Assembly (NCBI RefSeq): GCF_004006635.1
Contig: NZ_CP034842.1
Span: 310,001-374,000 of the forward strand
DNA length: 64,000 nucleotides
Source of the DNA: Fusobacterium necrophorum subsp. necrophorum
GTDB lineage: Bacteria > Fusobacteriota > Fusobacteriia > Fusobacteriales > Fusobacteriaceae
Direction of reading: 5' to 3'
Shown here: piece after piece, positions 35,201-43,660 of the stretch
Numbering within the stretch: the first letter of the stretch is position 1
Layout: the number at the start of each line of letters is the position of its first letter
Position numbers and translations under genes: made by a program
The notes under the pieces: model-generated
What the model was told of the DNA's origin: nothing
The model's input: only the letters and a program-made list of their open reading frames with translations
The model's database searches: none

Positions 35201-36313
35201 CATAGTATCAAAACTAGCTTCTGAATCTTTCTGAAAAACAATCATCTCGTCTTCCATTGGATTATAAGTAACTCCGTGCAATTCAGGAAGTTCGGAGGTT
35301 AAACGATCTGTTATCATGTGAGAATTGTTCAATCGGAAAAATTCTGCTTTCATTTTTGTGTTTTTTCCAAGACGAAATAACGGATTTCCCTTTTCCTTAT
35401 GAAAGAGATTTTGATTCCAGGCAAGTACGGATTCTTTTTGGAAGCCTTTCACACTAAGCCCTCCACCAAAAATAGAAAATCCATGAGAAAGAAGAAGGTC
35501 ATACTTTCCATCTGCAAGTTTTTCTACCTCTCTACTGATATGTAACCCTGTCGAAATTGGATACAAATTCAAATCCTTTCCCTTTGGATTTTGAGAAACT
35601 CCCCAGTGAAGTACTAAATTTGGATATAATCCGTCTGAATTTATCTTCGTATGATATTCCGTTCCTTCTGTTACTTTCATATTAAGCTCCGAATTTTTTA
35701 AATGTAGGAGTGCATTTTGAATCTTTCCATTTGTTGTGCTGTAACTCGTTTTATATAATTCTCTTTCTTTTTCTATATCCTCAATTTGTTTTTTTCGTCC
35801 ATTTTCCTGAAATTGATAATAATAGTCATACATTCCACTTGCTTCCCTATAGGACACAATTCCTCGATTTCTTTCCATAGAAATTTTGGAGTTTTCGATG
35901 ATGACTTCTCTTGCCTTAGAAGAAGGATATGCCCACAAGTTGCCCTCAATATCTAAAATCCCATTTTTCATCTGTATCTCTTTGTTTTTCAAAATTATTG
36001 CTTTATCATCTTCTGCTTTTTCAAAATTAACAATAATTCCTGTCTGAGCCAATGCTTCCGGGCTCGAATGAAAAAAGAGAAAAGGAAATACAGGATTTTT
36101 TTCTATTTTTCCTTCTTCCATCCACTGTTTTATTTTTTCCTCATTTTCTTTAGCTTCTTGATCGGATTTGCTATAATCATGATTTAATATAATCGGATTT
36201 TCTGTATTTCCCTTCTCTTCTCCATTTTGCAGAATCTGAACGGAAGTAGAAAATCCAAGCTGATGTATACATAAATAAGCAACAAATATCCAATACCGTT
36301 TTTTCATATTCAT
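32222..36313 (-). CDS. Large autotransporter (type V secretion) surface protein
   Basis: Self-exported surface protein of 1363 residues. A signal peptide (MNMKKRYWIFVAYLCIHQLGFSTS) leads to a long passenger rich in Gly/Ser/Asn turns and short beta repeats (for example LHLKDGSNMFVKNYSNANMIF), with a charged coiled-coil stretch around residues 495-550. The last 260 or so residues form the outer-membrane barrel: LHSIWAKTSADTF, then repeated aromatic strands, ending in YKVSVGYQYKF with terminal Phe. I see no protease triad or adhesin motif, so its activity is unknown. It starts 15 bases after the receptor gene, so both share a transcript. Confidence 0.9.
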   Translation of the reverse strand: MNMKKRYWIFVAYLCIHQLGFSTSVQILQNGEEKGNTENPIILNHDYSKSDQEAKENEEKIKQWMEEGKIEKNPVFPFLFFHSSPEALAQTGIIVNFEKAEDDKAIILKNKEIQMKNGILDIEGNLWAYPSSKAREVIIENSKISMERNRGIVSYREASGMYDYYYQFQENGRKKQIEDIEKERELYKTSYSTTNGKIQNALLHLKNSELNMKVTEGTEYHTKINSDGLYPNLVLHWGVSQNPKGKDLNLYPISTGLHISREVEKLADGKYDLLLSHGFSIFGGGLSVKGFQKESVLAWNQNLFHKEKGNPLFRLGKNTKMKAEFFRLNNSHMITDRLTSELPELHGVTYNPMEDEMIVFQKDSEASFDTMEIEGANVKFQGGKVNLLPTDKHKSSPFAFAHSQLMGNAVFNIKGDSILRGAVAYGHLVDKNIFFTDLSFLSGSKIDVGIIKDSARDLFKGYVALDKIKDEAIRGGLYKFTLEGNTKTYLGFSKREMDKKLKERIEELQEQLEEMENITPEQLEELPPMYKEKWAQIIQDKKDEIKVKQVTDLYHTSDADMHFKENSDLYLFREKYKDDVLVKNGEITDEKDEQGNLSEFTGRLTFDSNSRMHLRSNLKEEISDQLIATHYPILGEGAVLHLDNKGESSYTGQEKIVLVKANKGTSSKTKFSLQGGKVTLGGFDYHLYERLTEEGKEYYLAHGIVEGVLPEKVTPKKFISEITNIGDFISVGPTSTGETVKDKKIKAETTQEEYAISYHGDSQFENSQLAALGGKGILSANAKLSLINSSLMSNQGLALEGTEEKELLTVDKGSSLLLENSKGGAALSIKNAKVRLNDVKKATLRGSYAIYSNGGNISGSGLFDIDGNIYHKGKGGINLTLEKGSLVNASMIDIAGNTESSKLHLKDGSNMFVKNYSNANMIFEKGSQLHLYLKEEADQKLDILQQGNRVIFTEPINFSNTDIYFRTNMDKEESDRLELLSTLTGTGANLHLNNHAEADMPSGGKEVDLVIAKTPENFKWNLANPVEVGGYFYNASLKKKSNGLGSDIISITVGDSGTRKATLSSTAKGMISNTVSDYIMHHSLQDSIFDSLYSNDYSSERLHSIWAKTSADTFETKDYGMKNEANTILVGMDRALNAEEGLYGGFFAGNLHNTKKISSSSGKGSFQGFTGGAYLSYRGYLGFGDAFVAYTTGKSKYHVLDTASETVANDRNSKHLGAGIRFGRQFFLDSAEHFYLEPSAKITYGRLQGESSKASNGLMTKVDAIKSWTTGAYARVGYQNQFSFGKINSYAKVGVTQEILGKYRVLLNERGREEIKLDGNTINYGLGCEYTIGNNTISLDFDVKNSPILKNHYKVSVGYQYKF

Positions 36314-36328
36314 ATTCCAACCTCCCTC

Positions 36329-38812
36329 TTAGAACTTATAACTAAAGCCTGCATAGTAATTTTGTTTTGGAGCCGGTACCGCATAATGGGAATCTTCCCG
36401 CAAGTTATATTTTTCTCCTAGCACATTATTCACTCCAAATCGTACATAGGCATAGTCTGTGAAATAATATCTTCCAAACAGGTCCAAAGTTCCATGACCT
36501 TTTACTTTATAGGTCTTTGCTTGGAAACCTTCGCCCGGTTCTCGAGTATCATAGCCACTGACATAGTTATAGTTTCCTCCTAAACTCAATTTATCTGTAC
36601 ATTGATATTCTGCTCCTACTGTTACTTTGACCTTAGAAACAAGAGGTACTGTTTGTCCTTTTTTATAGTATAGAGGTGCATCTTTAAACTCATTTTTAGT
36701 TCCTTCTTTGTAGTCGGAATGATAATAATCTTTAAATCCGGTATCTTTTGCTATTTTAGCATCCACATAACTGAAAGATTCTCGAATTTTTAATTTGTCA
36801 AAAATATGTTCCGCATTCAATTCAAAACCAAGTCTTCTCGTTTTAGAAATATTGGCATATGCCCAACGCATATTCATATGGTTGTTAGCATTATATCGCA
36901 TATTTGTAATTTCATCTTTGGTTAAAGAGAAGAAAGTATTGGCTTCGATATGAGTATTGTTCCATAGAGAATGCTTGATTCCGATTTCAATAGTATCTAC
37001 TTTTTCTGATTTAACTCCACTCGGATAATAATTTCCAGTTAGGAAATCTTTATTCGTAAGTTGAGAAGGCAACGGAGATAAAAAGCCTCTTTCATAACGG
37101 AAATACAAATTCCCTTTCTTATGATATTGATAGGAGAACCCAACTTCTCCTCCAAAGTTGTGGCTACTATCTTTCATATCCGTATCCTTAATGGACAATT
37201 CAATGTCAACATAATCTAATTTTCCAAGAAGCAAGGCTTCTTTTTCATAACTATCCAAGAGTCCTGCAAGTCCTGCGGAAGCAGCTAAATCAGAATGTTG
37301 AGCTTTATGAATTCCTATTGCCATATAATTTTTTCGCTTAGAACCATATTTAGAATATTCCCATCGTAATCCACTTCGGAAATTTAATTTTGGAGTAATT
37401 TTATAATCATTTAACAAATACAAGGAATGAGTATTCCGAAAGGAATCTACTTGATTATAATTTTGAAGATCTAAAATTTCTCCACTGTTATCTCCTGCCA
37501 TAGAAGGTGCATGTGTATCAATATATTCTTGAGAATAGCCTAAATCGTTAAAAATAACTCTCCACATAGTTTCCTGATCTAATACTTTTCCTGCATAGTC
37601 CTCGAAAGGATGAGGTGCTGGATCTCCGGGAAATAAATAATATAAACTTTTTCCCAAGTTAAATGGTTTTGATTGAATTTTCAAATTTTGGTCTAAAGAT
37701 TTTTTATTGTATGCATATCCAAATTGTAAATGCCCTTTTCCTTGATTGTACTTCCATTCTCCGTCCACTTTTCCTTCTTGATTTTCTTCTTTAAATTTCC
37801 CTTCCATAGTGGATTGAAAATCTTTCAATACAGGTTTCAAAGTTTTTACTTCATCGTCAACCATACTCATATTGTGAGTAAAACGAAACGCATTAACCAA
37901 AGTAAGCTGCTCCTGCTTCGCATCCATAGATACATCTCTTGTAAAATGAGCTCGATTGACATTGGCTCTCAATGTAAAATGGGAAGTAGGTGTGTATTCA
38001 TAATCCAAAGAAGCGAAATCTCGATCCATTTCTATCTTGGTGTCTTCTCCCGCTTTTCTTCTGTCCTGTTTCAATTCTTCGTGAGTCACTTCTGTCGTGG
38101 ATTTTAAATCCTCTCGGTAGAGATTTCCTTGTCCTTTGATCCTATGTTTTGCATTGATTTGATAATCAAAGCCTCCTAAAAAATTATTTCTGTCCGAATG
38201 ATCTTTCTTTCGATAGCCGTCTTTTCTTTGGTAAGCTTCTCCCGCATAGACAAATAATTTCTTGCTCGCATTCATTCCCGCAGCAATTCCAATACTGTTG
38301 GCATGGTAGGAAGCATGATCCGCATTGATGGTAATATAATTCTTTTGTTTGTCTTTCTTCGTGTGAATATTGATATATCCTCCTGTGGTTCCTCCCCCAT
38401 ATTTCGTCGTTCCTGTTCCCGGAACAATTTCTATCTTAGCAATGGATTCCACCGGAATGGTATCAAAAGGAATGGTTCCGTGAGTTTCTTCCAGAGGGTT
38501 GATCGGTGTCCCATCAATCATCACTTTCACTCGACTGATGGTTCGTTCTCCACTTCCTCGTAAATCAACAATCGGTCCGAATGCCGTATGTCTTACAACG
38601 GAAACCGGAGAATCTTCAAAAATTTTGGCAACGCTGTCATAATGTTTTTTTTGTATCATTTCTTCTGTAATGACAATCGTGCCATTATTCTCTTCCATAG
38701 AGGGTTTATAGTACCCCCCCCCCCGAATTTTGGAGCTTTCCAATTGAATTTCCGCAGTAGCAAAGGATAGACTACTTAGCAAAATTGCTAACACTAATAT
38801 TTTTCCTTTCAT
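36329..38812 (-). CDS. TonB-dependent outer-membrane receptor with a G11 tract
   Basis: Energy-coupled outer-membrane importer of 827 residues; substrate unknown (siderophore, haem, metal or other). Signal peptide MKGKILVLAILLSSLSFATA, then plug domain (VVRHTAFGPIVDLRGSGERTISRVKVMIDGTPINPL; IEIVPGTGTTKYGGGTTGGYINIHTK) and a 22-strand-type barrel ending YYAGFSYKF. Codons 30-33 are CGG GGG GGG GGG, a run of eleven G (38714-38724). Gain or loss of one base there would frameshift the protein just after the signal peptide; as read, the frame is open. No Fur box was recognised. Confidence 0.93.
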   Translation of the reverse strand: MKGKILVLAILLSSLSFATAEIQLESSKIRGGGYYKPSMEENNGTIVITEEMIQKKHYDSVAKIFEDSPVSVVRHTAFGPIVDLRGSGERTISRVKVMIDGTPINPLEETHGTIPFDTIPVESIAKIEIVPGTGTTKYGGGTTGGYINIHTKKDKQKNYITINADHASYHANSIGIAAGMNASKKLFVYAGEAYQRKDGYRKKDHSDRNNFLGGFDYQINAKHRIKGQGNLYREDLKSTTEVTHEELKQDRRKAGEDTKIEMDRDFASLDYEYTPTSHFTLRANVNRAHFTRDVSMDAKQEQLTLVNAFRFTHNMSMVDDEVKTLKPVLKDFQSTMEGKFKEENQEGKVDGEWKYNQGKGHLQFGYAYNKKSLDQNLKIQSKPFNLGKSLYYLFPGDPAPHPFEDYAGKVLDQETMWRVIFNDLGYSQEYIDTHAPSMAGDNSGEILDLQNYNQVDSFRNTHSLYLLNDYKITPKLNFRSGLRWEYSKYGSKRKNYMAIGIHKAQHSDLAASAGLAGLLDSYEKEALLLGKLDYVDIELSIKDTDMKDSSHNFGGEVGFSYQYHKKGNLYFRYERGFLSPLPSQLTNKDFLTGNYYPSGVKSEKVDTIEIGIKHSLWNNTHIEANTFFSLTKDEITNMRYNANNHMNMRWAYANISKTRRLGFELNAEHIFDKLKIRESFSYVDAKIAKDTGFKDYYHSDYKEGTKNEFKDAPLYYKKGQTVPLVSKVKVTVGAEYQCTDKLSLGGNYNYVSGYDTREPGEGFQAKTYKVKGHGTLDLFGRYYFTDYAYVRFGVNNVLGEKYNLREDSHYAVPAPKQNYYAGFSYKF
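38714..38724 (-). repeat. G11 homopolymer (contingency tract)
   Basis: Eleven G residues on the coding strand inside codons 30-33 of the TonB-dependent receptor, in a genome where long G/C runs are rare. It is the classic substrate for slipped-strand phase variation. Confidence 0.85.
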
Positions 38813-38883
38813 TTCTATTTCTCCTTTCCAATATATTAAATTTTCATATATTATGTAAATAAAATAAATGGTATCTATAAACT

Positions 38884-38912
38884 ATATCAACATATATTAT
38901 TTTATTTGTCAA
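38884..38912 (-). promoter_or_regulatory. Promoter of the receptor-autotransporter operon
   Basis: Minus-strand TTGACA (38907-38912), 17 bases, TGATAT (38884-38889). About 70 bases of AT-rich leader precede the ATG. Confidence 0.55.
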
Positions 38913-39062
38913 GAATTTTATAGAATTAAATTGGAATATTTTGTCTGAAATAAGACATCTTTGGATATTTTTAGCATTTTTTGAAATATTATAAATATAT
39001 TTTTAACTACATGAAAGAATTGACAAAGTTCCTTTTTTTCTTTTTGGAAAAATAAGATTTAC

Positions 39063-39110
39063 AAAAAAAAGCCATCTCAAAATTATTCATTTTGAAACAG
39101 CCTTTTTTAT
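39063..39110 (-). terminator. Terminator after the toxin-antitoxin pair
   Basis: On the minus strand GGCTGTTTCAAAAT pairs fully (with G-U pairs) with ATTTTGAGATGGCT, followed by eight T residues. Confidence 0.7.
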
Positions 39111-39141
39111 CCTCAAATATGAAAATAATATGTGATACATT

Positions 39142-39408
39142 TTACTTATCTCCATAATGTGAACCACATTGTACTATTTCCATAGTATCATCTAAAATTC
39201 TAAATACAATTCTATTTTTTATATCAATACGAACACTATAGAAGCCATTCCAATTGCCACGCAATGGTTCTAGTTTTCCTATGCAATGATACCCATTTCT
39301 GTCTATATCTTTAAAAAGATTATTTATTTTTTTCAATGTTTTTTTATCTTTATTCTGCCAGTCAATATATTCTTCCCAAGCCTCATTATGCCAAATTTTA
39401 CGCATCAT
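39142..39408 (-). CDS. Txe/YoeB-family mRNA interferase toxin
   Basis: Ribosome-dependent endoribonuclease of the YoeB family, 88 residues. The family pattern is clear: HNEAWEEYIDWQNKDKKTLKKINNLFKDI, GKLEPLRGNWNGFYSVRID with the general-base Glu, NRIVF, and the C-terminal HY pair in CGSHYGDK. Two adjacent ATGs overlap the antitoxin stop (AATGATG); the second has better spacing. Second gene of a toxin-antitoxin operon. Confidence 0.9.
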   Translation of the reverse strand: MMRKIWHNEAWEEYIDWQNKDKKTLKKINNLFKDIDRNGYHCIGKLEPLRGNWNGFYSVRIDIKNRIVFRILDDTMEIVQCGSHYGDK

Positions 39409-39659
39409 TCCACCTCTATAAGCTCGTGCTCCGCAATATTTTTGCCTGCTTTTATATCTGCAATTCTACTATCAAGAACTGCCATATTTTTCATGGAATA
39501 AAATGGATCTGCCACGACTTCAAAAGGGATTCCCCCCTCTCTTACAAGTTTTTTTAAATAAATATGGATTGCCGTAGACATAGACATTCCAAGCTCCTCA
39601 CATATTTGCTCTACATTTTTTTTTAAATTATCATCAATTCTAAAACTAATTTGTGCCAT
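39405..39659 (-). CDS. RelB/DinJ-family antitoxin
   Basis: Antitoxin of 84 residues. Residues 1-45 form a ribbon-helix-helix DNA-binding domain (AQISFRIDDNLKKNVEQICEELGMSMSTAIHIYLKKLVREGGIPFEV), the RelB/DinJ pattern; the acidic tail (AGKNIAEHELIEVE) should wrap the toxin. It is followed by a YoeB-type rather than a RelE/YafQ-type toxin; YoeB more often pairs with YefM. Likely autorepressor through the upstream palindrome. Confidence 0.9.
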   Translation of the reverse strand: MAQISFRIDDNLKKNVEQICEELGMSMSTAIHIYLKKLVREGGIPFEVVADPFYSMKNMAVLDSRIADIKAGKNIAEHELIEVE

Positions 39660-39692
39660 ATTATCAACTCCTTTTATTTCATTGTATCACAA

Positions 39693-39704
39693 AAATTATA
39701 ATTT
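39693..39704. promoter_or_regulatory. Palindrome upstream of the antitoxin gene
   Basis: AAATTATAATTT is a perfect 12-bp palindrome about 35-45 bases before the antitoxin ATG, just upstream of a TACAAT -10 element. A ribbon-helix-helix operator is plausible but the motif is AT-only. Confidence 0.3.
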
Positions 39705-39815
39705 GTATATTTTTTTAATTACATTTGATAGACAAATAAAAACTTAAAAATTATAAATAGAAGATATAACAAAAATATAAGGATGTTTACGTAATAATTT
39801 TCTTTTACTCCTTCT

Positions 39816-40583
39816 TTAGAAAAAAGCCTCTCCTTCAGCTACTATTTTCACCAAGCCGTCAATAAAGACTTGCTCCCCTTCCAAACTGACTTCCAAATAT
39901 CCTCCCGGTTGCTGAATATTTGCTCTTTGCATTTGATATTTCTCTCGTAAATAATATCCTAAAGCTGTCGTCCCGGAAGCACAACTTCTTTCCCAAACAC
40001 CACTGATTTCTTTTACTTGCACATAAGGAGTCATCCTACATTTTTCTTTCTCGAAAAACATAAGACCAAAGGCTTCATACTCTTCCTTCTCCATATATTT
40101 CTGAAATACATTTACTATCTCGGTCTTCGGCTTTTCTTCAAGGATAAAATGAGTAATTCCTTCTAAACAAACTCGATATACAGAAATGCTTCTTTCTCCC
40201 ATTATGATGTCTTCTTTCTTCATCGAAAGGATTTCCGGCATAGCAATTTTTGCCAAAAATTGATGTTCTTTTTCTCCCTGTCTTACCCAAACTGATAGTG
40301 TTTTAGAATATCCGGAACAAGTAATCTCATAATTTTTTTCCTTTTGAAAGTCCTCATCTTGAAAAGCAAGGTAGGCAGCAAAACTTCGAGAGGCATTCCC
40401 GCAAAATTCTCCCCCCATCATTTGCAGATGTTGCCCCTCTATAAAACCGACCTGCTCACAATATACATTTCCATATTCCATTAAATATCTTGAAACTTCA
40501 GCATAATTTTCCCTGTTTATTTTCGTTTTCACTAAGACTGTCATATTCTCTACAGGATTTATTTTTACAAACTCTAACTTCAT
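39816..40583 (-). CDS. DapF-fold cofactor-independent epimerase/racemase
   Basis: Diaminopimelate-epimerase-like protein of 255 residues with both catalytic Cys motifs: GGEFCGNASRSFAAYL and WERSCASGTTALGYYL. ATG at 40581-40583 follows GAGGGAAGGG; the longer frame to 40625 is unlikely. DapF normally makes meso-DAP, but F. nucleatum uses lanthionine in its peptidoglycan, and a DapF-fold histidine racemase has been reported from it (from memory). DAP epimerase, histidine racemase or another amino-acid racemase all remain possible. Confidence 0.82.
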   Translation of the reverse strand: MKLEFVKINPVENMTVLVKTKINRENYAEVSRYLMEYGNVYCEQVGFIEGQHLQMMGGEFCGNASRSFAAYLAFQDEDFQKEKNYEITCSGYSKTLSVWVRQGEKEHQFLAKIAMPEILSMKKEDIIMGERSISVYRVCLEGITHFILEEKPKTEIVNVFQKYMEKEEYEAFGLMFFEKEKCRMTPYVQVKEISGVWERSCASGTTALGYYLREKYQMQRANIQQPGGYLEVSLEGEQVFIDGLVKIVAEGEAFF

Positions 40584-40610
40584 AAAAATCCCTTCCCTCT
40601 TTTTGATACA

Positions 40611-40648
40611 AAAAAACCATTTCAAAACACAATATTTGAAACGGTTTT
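40611..40648 (-). terminator. Terminator after kdsA
   Basis: AAACCATTTCAAA (40614-40626) pairs with TTTGAAACGGTTT (40635-40647), with one wobble on the minus strand, followed by T residues. It may only partly separate kdsA from the dapF-like gene. Confidence 0.7.
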
Positions 40649-40661
40649 CTGTTCTTTTCTA

Positions 40662-41498
40662 TCAGTAGTTTTTCACCAAATCATCTATTTGAATTGCTAC
40701 TTTTAAGATGTCTTCCAAATCCTTTAGATACAACATATTCGGTCCGTCTGACTTTGCAACTTCCGGATTCGGATGCACTTCGGCAAAAATAGCATCCACA
40801 CCAACAGCCAGACCTGCTCTCATCAATGGATACACATATTCTCGATCTCCTGAAGTTGCCGTCCCCAGTCCCCCCGGTTTTTGCACTGCATGAGTTACAT
40901 CAAAAACAACAGGATATCCGAATTTTCTCATTTCCAATAAAGAACGCATATCCACTACCATATTGTTATATCCAAAAGTGCTCCCTCGTTCACAAAGTAA
41001 AATTCCTTCATTTCCACTTTCTTCCATTTTTACAACGACATTTTTCATATCCCAAGGAGCTAAAAATTGTCCTTTTTTAATGTTCACAGGCTTTCCTGTT
41101 GCAGCTGCTGCAATCAACAAATCTGTCTGTCGACACAAAAAGGCCGGTATTTGTAATAAATCTGCAACTTGAGCCACTTTTTCACATTGCCATGGTTCAT
41201 GAATATCCGTTACCACTGGAATCCCATAAGTATCTTTTACTTTTTGAAGCATTTTCAATCCTTCTTCTAAACCCGGTCCTCGATAAGAGTGAATTGAGGA
41301 ACGATTTGCTTTGTCAAAAGATGCCTTAAAAATATAATCTATTCCTAATTTTTTACAAAGAGCACTGATTTCTCCCGCTACTTCCAACATCAATTCCTGT
41401 GATTCCATAACACAAGGTCCTGCAATCAGGGTAAAGCGTTTTTTCCCTCCGATTGTAATATTTTCTCCTACCTTTACTACTTTTGTATCTTGTATCAT
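40662..41498 (-). CDS. kdsA: 3-deoxy-8-phosphooctulonate synthase
   Basis: Condenses phosphoenolpyruvate and arabinose 5-phosphate to Kdo 8-phosphate for lipopolysaccharide. ATG at 41496-41498 behind GGGAGG gives 278 residues. [32 protein letters not shown] and [12 protein letters not shown] are all present; AGPCV carries the Cys and DGPNM the Asp expected of metal-dependent KdsA enzymes. It starts four bases after the murE stop. Confidence 0.95.
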   Translation of the reverse strand: MIQDTKVVKVGENITIGGKKRFTLIAGPCVMESQELMLEVAGEISALCKKLGIDYIFKASFDKANRSSIHSYRGPGLEEGLKMLQKVKDTYGIPVVTDIHEPWQCEKVAQVADLLQIPAFLCRQTDLLIAAAATGKPVNIKKGQFLAPWDMKNVVVKMEESGNEGILLCERGSTFGYNNMVVDMRSLLEMRKFGYPVVFDVTHAVQKPGGLGTATSGDREYVYPLMRAGLAVGVDAIFAEVHPNPEVAKSDGPNMLYLKDLEDILKVAIQIDDLVKNY

Positions 41499-41502
41499 CC
41501 TC

Positions 41503-42954
41503 TTACCTCCCTTGTTTTCGGAACACAATTTCTCGCCTTGCAAACTCTCTATCATCAAAATGATATTTTTTTCTTCCTAAAATTTGATACGTTTCATGCC
41601 CTTTCCCGGCAATCAACACCATGTCTCCTTTGTTTGCTCTCCGAATTCCCTCTGCAATGGCTTCTGCTCTTTCTAAGATACAGATATGATTTTCTTTTGT
41701 AAATCCACTTTTTACTTCTTCTAATATGCTTTCCGGATTTTCTGTTCTCGGATTATCAGAGGTTAATACCACAAAATCGCTATATCGCTCTGCAATTTCT
41801 GCCATAATCGGTCTTTTACGTGGATCTCTATCCCCTCCACAGCCAAAAATCGTAATGATTTTTCCACTTTTTATCTCCTGTACAGCTTGCAAAATATTTT
41901 CCAAAGCATCTCCCGTATGGGCATAGTCGATGATAACCATATAGTCTTGACCGCAATCTAAGGTTTCAAATCGTCCGGGAGCTCCTTTTAAATTTCCTAA
42001 TTTTGAGAAAATATCTTCATCGGACATTCCCAGTTCTTTGACCAGAGCAAGACTTCCCAAAAGATTGTAGAGATTGAAGCCTCCCAAAATTTGAATCTTA
42101 CATTCTTTCTTATTCCCAAAAAGAGAAAGTTCAATCTCTTCTCTTCCTCCTTCAAAAGCTAAAATTTTTCCTTGTACATCAGCTTTGTTCATTCCATAGG
42201 AAACTCCATGAAATTCTTCCCACAGTCTTTTTCCATAGCTATCGTCAATATTAAAAATTTTAATTCCTTTTCCTCGAAGTTTTAAAAATAACTTTCGTTT
42301 TGCCATAAAATATTGTTCCATTGTCTTATGATAATCCAAATGATCCAAAGTCAGATTGGTAAAAATAGCCCCGTCAAATTCCAACATATTGACTCGTCCC
42401 AATTCCAAAGCATGAGAACTGACTTCCATCACAATATACTCCAAACCTTGATCATGGGCTTTTTTTATCATTTTTATCAAATCTAAAGATTCCGGAGTGG
42501 TATTCGGAGCTTCTATCACTTCTTTTCCTATTTTATATTCAATCGTTCCAAAACGAGCGACTTTTTCTTCTCCCAACAATTGTTCCAACAAATATGTTGT
42601 CGTTGTTTTTCCGTTAGTTCCTGTCACTCCTAATATTTTCATCTTCTTTTGTGGCCAATCATAAAAATTGGAGGCTAGAACACCCAAATGTTTTCTCAAA
42701 TTTTTAATCAGGATATATCCAATTCCCTGCTGACAAGAAACCTCTTTGGAAACAAAAACCAACCTAGCACCTTTTTGAATAGCCATATCAATAAAACTAT
42801 GCCCGTCTACCACATCTCCTTCTAAAGCCACAAAGATATTTCCTTCTACTATCTTTCTGGAATCATGTTCTATTCCTGTAAAAGTATTAATTTCAGGCTC
42901 TTGCAAAACTGTGTATTCCAGCTCTTCTAATATTTTATTCATAAATTTACTCAT
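41503..42954 (-). CDS. murE: UDP-MurNAc-tripeptide ligase
   Basis: Adds the third peptide residue to UDP-MurNAc-Ala-Glu. ATG at 42952-42954 with GGAG gives 483 residues. ATP site [30 protein letters not shown] and [14 protein letters not shown] are typical. The specificity motif reads TSDNPRTEN, the DNPR form found in enzymes that add meso-DAP, not the lysine form. In Fusobacterium the same pocket may accept meso-lanthionine. Its start lies 22 bases after the ung stop. Confidence 0.94.
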   Translation of the reverse strand: MSKFMNKILEELEYTVLQEPEINTFTGIEHDSRKIVEGNIFVALEGDVVDGHSFIDMAIQKGARLVFVSKEVSCQQGIGYILIKNLRKHLGVLASNFYDWPQKKMKILGVTGTNGKTTTTYLLEQLLGEEKVARFGTIEYKIGKEVIEAPNTTPESLDLIKMIKKAHDQGLEYIVMEVSSHALELGRVNMLEFDGAIFTNLTLDHLDYHKTMEQYFMAKRKLFLKLRGKGIKIFNIDDSYGKRLWEEFHGVSYGMNKADVQGKILAFEGGREEIELSLFGNKKECKIQILGGFNLYNLLGSLALVKELGMSDEDIFSKLGNLKGAPGRFETLDCGQDYMVIIDYAHTGDALENILQAVQEIKSGKIITIFGCGGDRDPRKRPIMAEIAERYSDFVVLTSDNPRTENPESILEEVKSGFTKENHICILERAEAIAEGIRRANKGDMVLIAGKGHETYQILGRKKYHFDDREFARREIVFRKQGR

Positions 42955-42976
42955 TGGAAATTCTCCTTTTTTCATT

Positions 42977-43648
42977 TTAATCTTCAATTTGCCAATCAAT
43001 TTCCTGTTTTCCAAGTTTTTTCAATATTTCATTTACTTGACGAAAATGTCCACAACCGAAAAAACCACGACTCGCTGATAAAGGGCTAGGATGAACTCCC
43101 TCTAAAATATAGTGCTTCCTTGCATCAATCCACTTTTTCTTACTTCTCGCATGATTTCCCCAAAGAATAAAAATAAGCGGCTCTTCCCTTTCATTTAGTT
43201 TCTGAATCACATGGTCCGTAAAAATTTCCCAACCAATTTTTGAATGCGAGGATGCTTGTCCTTCGACCACCGTCAAAGAGGTATTTAATAGTAAAACCCC
43301 TTGTCCTGCCCACTTTTCTAAACAACCGTGATGAGGAACTTTGAGTCCTAAACTGTCTTGCAACTCTTTATACATATTTTGCAAAGAAGGAGGAATTCTC
43401 TGCCCTTTAGGAACCGAAAAAGAAAGACCGTGAGCCTGTCCCAAGCCGTGATAGGGATCCTGTCCTAACAGAACAACCTTACAATCTGCATAACTTGTCC
43501 ATTTCAATGCATTAAATATCTTCTCTGCAGGTGGAAAAATTCTCTTGGAACGATATTCTCGTACCAAAATTTTTCGCAATTCTTGATAATATTCTTGCTG
43601 AAATTCCCCTTCCAATACCTTATCCCAATCATTTCCAATATGTACCAT
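42977..43648 (-). CDS. ung: Uracil-DNA glycosylase
   Basis: Removes uracil from DNA in base excision repair. The 223 residues include the catalytic water-activating motif LGQDPYHGLGQAHGL, the GVLLLNTSLTVVEG segment with the uracil-contacting Asn, and the HPSPLSASRGFFG loop with the catalytic His. Family 1 enzyme. ATG after GGAG; twelve bases follow the radical SAM gene's stop, so it belongs to the same operon. Confidence 0.96.
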   Translation of the reverse strand: MVHIGNDWDKVLEGEFQQEYYQELRKILVREYRSKRIFPPAEKIFNALKWTSYADCKVVLLGQDPYHGLGQAHGLSFSVPKGQRIPPSLQNMYKELQDSLGLKVPHHGCLEKWAGQGVLLLNTSLTVVEGQASSHSKIGWEIFTDHVIQKLNEREEPLIFILWGNHARSKKKWIDARKHYILEGVHPSPLSASRGFFGCGHFRQVNEILKKLGKQEIDWQIED

Positions 43649-43660
43649 GATGTTCTCCTT

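Larger units (their letters stand above)
38813..39141. other. Non-coding stretch upstream of the receptor gene
   Basis: These 329 bases hold the receptor promoter and, at the far end, the toxin gene terminator. The rest is AT-rich and shows no gene, tRNA or clear operator. Confidence 0.6.

Noticed and set aside
37730-38107. 125-residue plus-strand frame
   Set aside because: Antisense inside the TonB-dependent receptor; no ribosome-binding site or promoter.
38813-38912. Fur box before the TonB-dependent receptor
   Set aside because: No stretch resembles the GATAAT-based consensus; iron control is not supported by sequence.
39063-39110. Hairpin at the toxin gene as a third copy of the R-M flanking repeat
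   Set aside because: Shares only a short GCCATCTCAAAA-like stem and pairs mostly through wobbles; looks like an ordinary terminator.
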